A stretch of DNA of 32,092 nt from an uncultured Eubacteriales bacterium (GTDB taxonomy: Bacteria > Bacillota > Clostridia > TANB77 > CAG-508): positions 1 to 32,092 of the forward strand of contig CASEIX010000030.1 in assembly GCA_949288095.1 (NCBI GenBank), given 5' to 3'. Of the stretch, positions 15,528-22,966 are shown one piece after another. Every line of letters starts with the position of its first letter. Position 1 is the first letter of the stretch. The notes below the pieces were generated by a model. That model had not been told where the DNA came from and made no database searches. It saw nothing but the letters and a program-made list of their open reading frames with translations. The position numbers were made by a program, and so were the translations under genes.

Positions 15528-16355
15528 TTATTCTAGTCTACAATCAATTGTCCAACATCGGATTTTCATTTCTGTTAGCTTTTTTTCCTCTTTGCAGTCT
15601 ACGTAAAGAAAACGAATATATGGTTCTTCCAATATAGGTCCATACATATTATGTTGTTTAGCTACTCTTGCATATTCGAATTCTAAACAACATCCATTTA
15701 CTCGGAGTACCTTTCTTTTCTCAAAATCATTTGAAAAATATGGTTCATATACTATTTCTTCTAATTCTGTATCTATATATACAGTTCTGTTTCTGGGTAA
15801 AATGATTTTCTTTTCTTCTCCACTCTTGCTTTTTGCTAAAACATTGTCTCCCATTAAAAAAAGAAGATCATACTCTGTGCAATTTTTCACTAGTACTTCC
15901 ATGGTATCAAATTTTTCTAATTTCAATGGTTTTATTGTATATTGTGGTACTTTTCCTAGATTAGGTTCTGGATTTTCAGATATTATCAATTCAATTTTTC
16001 CCATATGAAAAATCGGTACTAAATATTCTTTAATCTCTTTTTTCTTTTCTATCCACTCTCTTTCTATCATGATACCACTTTGAATTTTAAAGTAACAGCA
16101 TAATGGTACATCGATTGCCTCGACTTTCAAGTTTTCTTCATTCCAGTCATTAAAAATGATTTCTACTGTTTGTTTTGAATCCAATTTTATTTCGCTTACT
16201 CCTATCTTTCTTTTTTTCCAAATTTTTAAATGATAATTAGTCTTATTTTCAAATATAAGACTAAATGGATACTCCATCCATGCAAATGTTTTATGATTTT
16301 TGTCCTCTACATAGTCTTTACAATCCTCTAACTGCCCATATAACTCCCGATACAT
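15528..16355 (-). CDS. Unrecognised soluble protein
   Basis: A 275-residue protein that I do not recognise. No signal peptide or membrane segment is seen. It looks beta-rich, with many short alternating hydrophobic strands (KIELIISENPEP, MEVLVKNCTEYDLLFLMGDN). There are ten or so cysteines, some paired (PLCCYF, NGCCLEF), and the C-terminus is RCWTIDCRLE. The reading frame is supported by an AGGAGG ribosome site, its own promoter and a terminator. It lies between lysR and sigH as a single-gene unit. A virus-capsid-like or adhesin-like beta fold is possible but not shown. Confidence 0.6.
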   Translation of the reverse strand: MYRELYGQLEDCKDYVEDKNHKTFAWMEYPFSLIFENKTNYHLKIWKKRKIGVSEIKLDSKQTVEIIFNDWNEENLKVEAIDVPLCCYFKIQSGIMIEREWIEKKKEIKEYLVPIFHMGKIELIISENPEPNLGKVPQYTIKPLKLEKFDTMEVLVKNCTEYDLLFLMGDNVLAKSKSGEEKKIILPRNRTVYIDTELEEIVYEPYFSNDFEKRKVLRVNGCCLEFEYARVAKQHNMYGPILEEPYIRFLYVDCKEEKKLTEMKIRCWTIDCRLE

Positions 16356-16404
16356 AAAAAATCCTCCTAACTAAATTATTTTGTTTTACATTATTAACAT
16401 AATA

Positions 16405-16433
16405 ATATTATCATGTAGAAAATTTGTTGTAAA
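16405..16433 (-). promoter_or_regulatory. Promoter of the 15528-16355 gene
   Basis: On the minus strand: TTTACA (16433-16428), a 17-base spacer and TAATAT (16410-16405), about 50 bases upstream of the start. Confidence 0.4.
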
Positions 16434-16461
16434 ATACATTTTTAGAATGTTGTCATAACTT

Positions 16462-17328
16462 TTATTTATAGTCAAATTGTTCTTCTATGATTTTAACTAA
16501 TCCATTTAATTCCTTAAAGTGTTTATCATTTAAGTAAATACCAAATTCAACTGGCTCTAATCCATTTTCAAATTCTATTTCCTTCAAGTTACGTTTTTCC
16601 AAAGCTTCTTTATCAATATACTCTTTTGTAATAAACCCTATTGCATTAGTCTTACTCACCAATTCTAATATAGTATTATAACTGGAATTTCTTAAATTTA
16701 ATGATTCTCCTTGCATCAATTTATATAATCGTTTAACTGTTTGTGCATAGGTTCTTGGAACATAAATAATTTTATCTTTCAACATTTCTTTTTGTAACTT
16801 TTCTTTAACATCTACCATATTTTTGTGTATAATAAAAATGTCATGTAAATATCCTAATTTTCTATATTGTATATTTTTATATTTCATACCTTCTACTTTT
16901 TTTGAAAAAACAATATCTAGTTCGTAAGATGCTAACATTTTTAGCATTCTATCTGTCTCATAATTTTCAATGTTTAAATCCACATTTCCATATTCTAAGT
17001 AAAATCTATTAATACATTTTCCGAATATTTTGTTTAATAAGTGATTATGTGAACCAACGTGTATGCTTTTTATTTTAGCATATTGTTTATCTATTTCTAT
17101 GATTTCACGAATTGGTTCCTTCAATTTTTGATACAGCTCTTCTCCAAAACTAGTTAGAATTAATCCTTTGTTTGTTCTAGTAAATAATTTTTGGTTTAAT
17201 AGTTCTTCTAAATTTTGTATATGTTTTGTTACTGCTGGTTGTGAAATATTTAAAATTTTACTAGCATTTGTTATATTTTGTTTATTTGCTACTACTATAA
17301 AAATTCTATATAACTCCAAATTAATCAT
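16462..17328 (-). CDS. LysR family transcriptional regulator
   Basis: A 288-residue protein of typical LysR length. The winged helix-turn-helix is at about 18-65 (NITNASKILNISQPAVTKHI, then LEELLNQKLFTRTNKG and LTSFGEELY). The rest is a periplasmic-binding-like effector domain (about 90-285). LysR proteins bind promoters as tetramers and respond to a small molecule; which one is unknown. No divergently oriented target gene lies next to it, the usual LysR arrangement, so the target may be elsewhere. An AGAGGT site precedes the ATG. A terminator separates it from the GH18 gene upstream. Confidence 0.9.
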   Translation of the reverse strand: MINLELYRIFIVVANKQNITNASKILNISQPAVTKHIQNLEELLNQKLFTRTNKGLILTSFGEELYQKLKEPIREIIEIDKQYAKIKSIHVGSHNHLLNKIFGKCINRFYLEYGNVDLNIENYETDRMLKMLASYELDIVFSKKVEGMKYKNIQYRKLGYLHDIFIIHKNMVDVKEKLQKEMLKDKIIYVPRTYAQTVKRLYKLMQGESLNLRNSSYNTILELVSKTNAIGFITKEYIDKEALEKRNLKEIEFENGLEPVEFGIYLNDKHFKELNGLVKIIEEQFDYK

Positions 17329-17370
17329 TACAATTACCTCTTCTCATAAAAATATGATGTATATATTATT

Positions 17371-17404
17371 AAAAAAACGACAAATTCTCTTAGAAAATCT
17401 GTCG
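17371..17404 (-). terminator. Terminator of the GH18 gene
   Basis: On the minus strand a stem CGACAGATTTTCT / AGAGAATTTGTCG (17404-17392 and 17390-17378, two mismatches), followed by seven U. It lies about 80 bases beyond the GH18 stop codon. Confidence 0.7.
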
Positions 17405-17439
17405 TCTTTCGTTATCTATTCTATTTTAGAAATTCTGAT

Positions 17440-17492
17440 GGTCTGTCCCTTTTGTTCCATTTTGGAACGATTTGACACGTCCCTATCGTTCC
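17440..17492. repeat. REP-like half element (copy B)
   Basis: 53 bases with five differences from 8685-8737 of palindrome A: GGTCTGTCCC, then hairpin GTTCC-ATTTT-GGAAC, then GATTTGACACGTCCC. The left half of palindrome A is missing. Compared with A, the hairpin has a T-to-C change on one arm and the matching A-to-G on the other. The element overlaps the last codons and stop (17483-17485) of the GH18 gene. Confidence 0.75.
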
Positions 17493-19234
17493 AATTCTTG
17501 TTTTAGCATTGGCCATACATCTTCTGTTTCCATTCCTTTTTGCCAAGATGCTACTCCTGCTAAGTTATTTTCATGAACTAGTGAAATTTTTGCTTTTAAT
17601 GATTCTACATCTTCTATCCACATTTTTCTTGTATATTCTCCATCTTGATATTCTACATAATATTGCTTTAATTCATCATCCCATGTTTTTTGAACATCAT
17701 CTGGTAAAACTTCTTCTATATCTTCCATATTTACTGTTGAACTTCTCACAACTCCTCCACTGGCATTTTCTGTCCAAATTCTTGTATAGAACGGAATTCC
17801 CAATATTAATTTATCTGAATCGATTTCTTCTGTTTGTAAGAATTTTACCAAGTTTAATTTTATCCAATTATATCCTGCTGTTGTTCCTGCTGTTGTACTA
17901 GAAATACCATTTTGGTCATATGCCATAAATACAATATAGTCTGCTACATCTCCAATGACATTTCTATCAAAACACATTGACCATGTTTCACCACCATCTG
18001 GTGCTGTTACATCTACTGAAACTACCATTCCTATTTCATTTAATCTTGGTGTTAGTTCTATAATAAATCTTGAATATACATCCGCATCTTCTTGTTTCAT
18101 ATTTTCAAAATCTATATTAATTCCATCTAAGTCATATGCTACACATGCATCTACAATTTGTTCTATCAATTCTTTTCTATTTGCATAATGATTCATAATA
18201 TCTGATGTGATTTCTAAACTTTCTTTTGCTGCTACTGCATTAGATACCATTGGCCATACTTTATATCCATTGCTATGTGCCCAATCCACATATGCTTTTC
18301 CACTTTCTCCTACATTTTCTCTAAAATTTCCATTTTCATCTATATAGAAGAAGGCTGGCGATACGACATTGACACCATCTATCGTTGTTCCTGTTCTATC
18401 AGGTGCACTTCCAACTTCTGAATAATAATCCCATGTCATATTGATTTTTCCTTCAACTTGTTTTTCTTCTGGCATATCTTCTCTAACTGTATATTCATTT
18501 GCTAATTTATTGGTTTTTATGTATCCAATTTTTCCATTTTCTGTTCTAATTCTAGAATTACCTCCATCAGAAGAAATGACAACAACAGCGTCTCCTTCTT
18601 TTACTCTATCAACTGTTCTTGCTATAAAATTTGTTGAAGATTTTACTGCTAAATTAGAAGTCACTATTGCCTTTTTTTGTTCTTCATCTAGTGAATCCAT
18701 TGTGATAATTTTTGTTTTTTCTATATTACCAATTTCTATATCATATACTTCTGTCATTTCGGAAATAGGTATATAGATAACCCCATCTCTTTCCATAGCA
18801 TGTGCAGATGTTGTTTTGTCCGCTCCATTAATATTAATCACATTTTCTTCTAAACTAACTTCTGCTATCTTTTTATGATAAGTCGTAATCACTTTATTAT
18901 TTTCTTCTTCTAAATAAATATATTTATCAAAAAAATTGGCAATATCATCTTCTGATAAATATATAACACCATCTTCTTGTATAATTTCATTTTTTAAATT
19001 TGATGTTACATTCTTATTATTAATAATTAAATTGGTTGTTGTATTATTATCTAATATAATAAAGTTATTTGCTATCATGGCAATACTAAACAATATGATA
19101 ATGGCTAATATGATAATTCCTGTTCTAATAATCCATTTTTTCTTTTTTTCTACTTCTTCTGCCGTCATTCTTTTTGCCTTTTTCATATTTTTTACTTTTG
19201 GTTCTTTCCCTAATTCTCTTCTTCCTCTTCCCAT
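17483..19234 (-). CDS. Membrane-anchored GH18 protein with stalk and SH3 domains
   Basis: A 583-residue protein. A basic cytoplasmic start is followed by one membrane segment (34-56). Residues about 65-180 look like a copper-amine-oxidase-N-like stalk domain (DGVIYLSEDDIANFF, then DGVIYIPISEM). An SH3-like domain is at 190-245. A GH18 barrel (about 262-583) has the catalytic DGINIDFE at 370-377, with Glu377 as proton donor and Asp370 and Asp375 conserved (one Asp of DxxDxDxE is Asn373). YaaH/SleL-like GH18 enzymes cut N-acetylglucosamine linkages in spore cortex or wall peptidoglycan. Location outside the membrane is inferred. An AGGAG site precedes the ATG. Confidence 0.85.
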   Translation of the reverse strand: MGRGRRELGKEPKVKNMKKAKRMTAEEVEKKKKWIIRTGIIILAIIILFSIAMIANNFIILDNNTTTNLIINNKNVTSNLKNEIIQEDGVIYLSEDDIANFFDKYIYLEEENNKVITTYHKKIAEVSLEENVININGADKTTSAHAMERDGVIYIPISEMTEVYDIEIGNIEKTKIITMDSLDEEQKKAIVTSNLAVKSSTNFIARTVDRVKEGDAVVVISSDGGNSRIRTENGKIGYIKTNKLANEYTVREDMPEEKQVEGKINMTWDYYSEVGSAPDRTGTTIDGVNVVSPAFFYIDENGNFRENVGESGKAYVDWAHSNGYKVWPMVSNAVAAKESLEITSDIMNHYANRKELIEQIVDACVAYDLDGINIDFENMKQEDADVYSRFIIELTPRLNEIGMVVSVDVTAPDGGETWSMCFDRNVIGDVADYIVFMAYDQNGISSTTAGTTAGYNWIKLNLVKFLQTEEIDSDKLILGIPFYTRIWTENASGGVVRSSTVNMEDIEEVLPDDVQKTWDDELKQYYVEYQDGEYTRKMWIEDVESLKAKISLVHENNLAGVASWQKGMETEDVWPMLKQELER

Positions 19235-19362
19235 TCTTATCTCCTTTGTACTTCATTTTATTTTTTGTTTGATTGCATAAAAATTTTTCTTTTCATTATA
19301 CAATTCATTATATAATTTTCCTTATTACTATAACATAAAAAAAATATTTATCAAATATAATT

Positions 19363-20086
19363 TTAGATTTTTTTCATTTTTCTTAATTCTGCTTTTTGCT
19401 CACCTGTTATTCGATAAGATTCTATTGCTTTTTGCAATGCCTTATTATATGTAAATTTATCTACCTTAGCATGTTTTAGATATTTTATTGTTTTATCATA
19501 AAATTTAATTAAACAAATAGATATTGCCCAAGCTACTGCCATTTGAACATAATATTGATCACTTTTTATATGATCAAATATGTCAAAATTCTTCTCTAAA
19601 TATTCTTCTGTTATATAATAGTCTAATATCATCACCACACCAAATCGAATTTCGAATTCTTTATCTGATGTTACATATGTCTGCAAAAAATCCCACATTT
19701 CTTTTTTGTATTTTTTCGTTATTTTTAATCCTGCACAAAACACATCACAGACCGCCCAATTATCAATTTTTGGAACAAATTCTTCTATATCTTTCAATAT
19801 ATGTTTTATATTTCGTATATCTTTATTTTTTACTTTATTTTTATCTTTGTCGTTTTCTAATCCAATCAGCATACCTTGTAGCATAATTTCTTCATAATAT
19901 TCATTATCAATATATGTTAGTAAATCATGAATTTCATATTCTTTTGCTAATTTCTTTGCATAATCTCTAAGAATTGGCACTCTCACACCTAAAATATTGC
20001 CTATACCGTGGGCATAAACCTGTATGAAATTCTCTATATTTCTCATCTGCTAAATTCTTTAATTCTTTCTTTATTTTCTGTTTCAT
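19363..20086 (-). pseudogene. AlkD-like DNA alkylation repair gene with a one-base frameshift
   Basis: Residues from LGVRVPILRDYAKKL to the end match the HEAT-repeat AlkD family of DNA glycosylases, which excise N3/N7-alkylated bases. The normal N-terminus is in another frame: an ATG at 20086 with an AAGGAG site 8 bases upstream encodes MKQKIKKELKNLADEKYREF and then HTGLCP. An extra base at about 20008 breaks the frame. Removing it joins GLCP to GIGNILGVRVP and gives an intact 240-residue protein of family length. The in-frame ATG at 20046 gives only a truncated product. It is either a real frameshift or a sequence error. Catalytic region around NWAVCDVF is intact. Confidence 0.85.
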
Positions 20087-20102
20087 TTATCGTTCTCCTT
20101 TT

Positions 20103-20133
20103 GGGACAATTGGGGACGTTTCTTTTTTGTCCC
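20103..20133. repeat. REP-like unit (copy D-left)
   Basis: GGGACAATTGGGGACGTTTC followed by TTTTTTGTCCC. The ends GGGACA and TGTCCC pair. It lies directly upstream of the alkD-like ribosome site. It is the inverted counterpart of 21107-21136 and shares its core with palindrome C. Confidence 0.75.
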
Positions 20134-20275
20134 TTTTTTCTTTTTCTCAATATTAAAATCTTTAATTTACTTTACTATGACATATTTTAATTATAAATTC
20201 AAGAATGTTAACGATATTTTAAGAATTTATTTGTATATATTGCATATTTTCTTTTTTATTTGTATACTAAATTTA

Positions 20276-20281
20276 TATAAT
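20276..20281 (+). promoter_or_regulatory. Possible -10 box of the BI-1-like gene
   Basis: TATAAT, 18 bases upstream of the ATG. No convincing -35 box at 16-18 bases, so tentative; the leader would be very short. Confidence 0.25.
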
Positions 20282-20299
20282 AGTGAAAGGGGTTTTGAT

Positions 20300-20977
20300 A
20301 TGGAAGAAAACGAAGTACAAAATATGCCTACTGAGAATAAACTTTTCGGAAAAACATTTTTCTGGATGTTTCTTGGTCTACTGGGTTCAGCACTTATCGC
20401 TTGGTATACCTATTCTTCAGGATTATTTTATACAATCGCATTAGAAGGTTCTTTTACAGGATTACTTATTATAGAAGTTATTGCTGTTTTGCTATTTAGT
20501 CTTCTATTTAGAAAATTACCACCAGTTATTGTTGGTATCCTGTATTTTGTATATGCTGCACTAAATGGAGTCACATTGTCTGTTATTTTTGCTGTTTTTG
20601 AATTAAACTCCATCATTACTTTATTTATTGCTTCTGCTTTGATTTTTGGTATTTTAAGTTTGATTGGATACAAAACCAACAAAGATTTAAGTAAATGGAG
20701 AACTTATTTAACCGTATTTTTAATTATTGGTCTAATTCTTAGCTTAGTTAACTTATTTATTTTTAAAAGCTCTATGTTTGACTTAATACTAGATTGGGTA
20801 ATTTTAGCAGTATTTTTTGGAGTTACTATTTATGACATTAATAAAATTAAAGCTTTACAATTAGAACCTGATATTAACCAAGAAAAAATATATATTTATT
20901 GTGCAATGCAATTATACCTTGATTTTATCAACATTTTCTTAAGAATTCTTTCTATTTTTGGAAAGAGAAGAAATTAA
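20300..20977 (+). CDS. Bax inhibitor-1/YccA-like membrane protein
   Basis: A 225-residue protein with seven hydrophobic segments. The C-terminal signature has YDINKIKAL, then AMQLYLDFINIFLRILSIFG followed by a basic tail. That is the BI-1 family pattern with two conserved Asp and a charged C-terminus. Bacterial members (YetJ-like, YccA-like) act as pH-sensitive calcium leak channels or modulate FtsH; which applies is unknown. The frame is open further upstream, but a GAAAGGGG site 8 bases before the ATG at 20300 sets the start. Its flanking genes are on the other strand. It lies between inverted REP-like copies, and a terminator follows. Confidence 0.85.
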   Translation: MEENEVQNMPTENKLFGKTFFWMFLGLLGSALIAWYTYSSGLFYTIALEGSFTGLLIIEVIAVLLFSLLFRKLPPVIVGILYFVYAALNGVTLSVIFAVFELNSIITLFIASALIFGILSLIGYKTNKDLSKWRTYLTVFLIIGLILSLVNLFIFKSSMFDLILDWVILAVFFGVTIYDINKIKALQLEPDINQEKIYIYCAMQLYLDFINIFLRILSIFGKRRN

Positions 20978-20984
20978 TAATTCT

Positions 20985-21008
20985 AAATATGGCATATTCG
21001 CCATATTT
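20985..21008. other. Inverted repeat after the BI-1-like gene
   Basis: AAATATGGC (20985-20993) with GCCATATTT (21000-21008). It lies just before the main terminator and may pair in the 3' end of the mRNA. Confidence 0.4.
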
Positions 21009-21023
21009 AAATAAACTAAATTT

Positions 21024-21050
21024 AAAAGGCATCTTTCGATGCCTTTTATT
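21024..21050 (+). terminator. Terminator of the BI-1-like gene
   Basis: A 10-bp stem, AAAAGGCATC (21024-21033) with GATGCCTTTT (21038-21047), a 4-base loop and a T-rich tail. Confidence 0.85.
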
Positions 21051-21106
21051 CATTTATTTTTTCATATTATCTTAATATTTTCATTATCTTTTATTCTTCT
21101 TCAAAA

Positions 21107-21136
21107 TGTCCAAAAAGAAACGTCCCCAATTGTCCC
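21107..21136. repeat. REP-like unit (copy D-right)
   Basis: TGTCCAAAAAGAAACGTCCC followed by CAATTGTCCC. Its complement matches 20103-20133 and palindrome C. It ends 5 bases before the ABC transporter stop codon at 21142. Confidence 0.75.
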
Positions 21137-21141
21137 ATTTT

Positions 21142-22965
21142 CTATTCTTCCACTTCTTCAAATTGAGAATTATACAAATCAGCATAAAATCCGTTTTTTG
21201 CAAGTAGCTCTTCATGTGTACCTTGCTCTACGATATCTCCATGATTCATTACTAAAATTAAATCTGCATTTTTTATGGTTGATAATCTATGGGCTATGAT
21301 AAAACTTGTTCTTCCTTTCATTAGATTATCCATAGCTGATTGGATTTGTATTTCTGTTCTTGTGTCAATTGAACTTGTTGCTTCATCTAATATTAAGATT
21401 TTAGGGTCTGCTAATATGACTCTGGCAATGGTAAGTAATTGCTTTTGACCTGCTGATATATTGGTTGATTCTTCATTGATTAATGAATGATATCCATTTG
21501 GTAATGTTTTGATAAAATGATGTATATGTGCTGCTTTTGCTGCCTCTACCACTTCTGTATCTGTGGCATCTTCTTTACTATATTTGATATTTTCTTCTAC
21601 TGTTCCACCAAATAACCAGGTGTCTTGTAAAACCATACCAAACATTTTACGAAGTTCGCCTCTATCAAAGTCTTTTACATTATGACCGTCCACATCAATT
21701 TCTCCATCTGTAACATCATAAAAACGCATTAACAATTTTACCATGGTGGTTTTTCCAGCTCCTGTTGGTCCAACAATGGCTATTTTTTGTCCTTCATGGA
21801 CACTTGCATTAAAATCATTGATGATGGTTCTTTCTGGGGCATATCCAAATTTAACATGTTTAAATTCTACATTTCCTTTTAATTTAGAAGTATCTATATT
21901 TCCTTTTGCTGTTACAACTTCTTCTGGTTCTTCTAAGAACTCAAAAATTCTTTCTGCTGCTGCCATCATGGCTTGTAACATGTTAGAAATTTGTGCCAAT
22001 TGGTTGATTGGCTGAGTAAATTGCCTATTATATTGTATAAAGCTTTGAATATTACCTACTGTAATGGTTCCTCGAATTGCTAAATACCCACCAGCTACGG
22101 CTACTGCTACATATCCTACATTTGATATAAAGTTCATAACTGGATGCATTAAACCTGATAAAAATTGTGATTTCCATCCAGAATGATATAACTCATCATT
22201 TGCTTTTTCAAAATCTTTTGTGACTTTTTCTTCTGCATTAAATACTTTTACAATATTTAATCCACCATAGATTTCTTCTACTTGACCATTGACATGTCCT
22301 AAGTAGTCTTGTTGTCTTGTAAAATATTTTTGTGATTTTTTAACAATAAAGGTTACTAATATTCCTGCTATTGGCAAGATAACTAATGAAATTAATGTCA
22401 TTTGCCAGCTGATAGAAAACATCATAATCAATATACCAATAATAGTGCATATAGATGTAATAATTTCTGTAATGCTTTGGTTTAAGTTCATACTTAATGT
22501 GTCAATATCATTTGTGATAATAGATAATACTTCTCCATGTGTCTTTTTATCAAAATATTTCATTGGTAATTTATTAATTTTGATGGCTACATCATTTCTT
22601 AATTTATAGGTGATTTTTTGTGCTACATTTGTCATTAAAAATCTTTGTACAAAAGAGAATAATGCACTAATGACATATAATCCTAATAATGTTAAAGCAA
22701 TTTGACCAACTTTTCCAAAATCAATACCTGTTCCACCACTTAATTTGCTAACCAATCCATTAAAGATTTCTGTGGTTGCATTTCCTAATATTTTAGGTCC
22801 TACAATCGTAAATATCGTACTACCAATGGCAAATATCATAACAATGATAATGGGAATTTTGTATTTTACTAAGTATGATTTTATTAATTTTTTTGTTGTT
22901 TTCTTAAAATCTTTTGCTCTCTCTGTTGTTTGACCTCCTCTAGGTCCTCTCATTGGTCCCGGCAT
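21142..22965 (-). CDS. ABC exporter half-transporter, catalytic-site subunit
   Basis: A 607-residue half-transporter with an N-terminal six-segment membrane domain (about 35-330) and a C-terminal ATPase. Walker A is GPTGAGKT (399-406), the Walker B ends ILILDEA with catalytic Glu528, and the H-loop is IIAHRLS (His559). The signature is altered, ISAGQ at 503-507 in place of LSGGQ. This pairs with the upstream subunit, in which the reverse is true. Such heterodimers (BmrCD, LmrCD, TM287/288 types) export drugs, peptides or lipids. It starts one base after the partner's stop codon, with GGAGG 8 bases before the ATG. The substrate is unknown. Confidence 0.92.
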   Translation of the reverse strand: MPGPMRGPRGGQTTERAKDFKKTTKKLIKSYLVKYKIPIIIVMIFAIGSTIFTIVGPKILGNATTEIFNGLVSKLSGGTGIDFGKVGQIALTLLGLYVISALFSFVQRFLMTNVAQKITYKLRNDVAIKINKLPMKYFDKKTHGEVLSIITNDIDTLSMNLNQSITEIITSICTIIGILIMMFSISWQMTLISLVILPIAGILVTFIVKKSQKYFTRQQDYLGHVNGQVEEIYGGLNIVKVFNAEEKVTKDFEKANDELYHSGWKSQFLSGLMHPVMNFISNVGYVAVAVAGGYLAIRGTITVGNIQSFIQYNRQFTQPINQLAQISNMLQAMMAAAERIFEFLEEPEEVVTAKGNIDTSKLKGNVEFKHVKFGYAPERTIINDFNASVHEGQKIAIVGPTGAGKTTMVKLLMRFYDVTDGEIDVDGHNVKDFDRGELRKMFGMVLQDTWLFGGTVEENIKYSKEDATDTEVVEAAKAAHIHHFIKTLPNGYHSLINEESTNISAGQKQLLTIARVILADPKILILDEATSSIDTRTEIQIQSAMDNLMKGRTSFIIAHRLSTIKNADLILVMNHGDIVEQGTHEELLAKNGFYADLYNSQFEEVEE

Positions 22966-22966
22966 A

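Noticed and set aside
17509..17901. Plus-strand 130-codon frame, Leu-rich.
   Set aside because: It is antisense to the GH18 catalytic domain and has no ribosome site.
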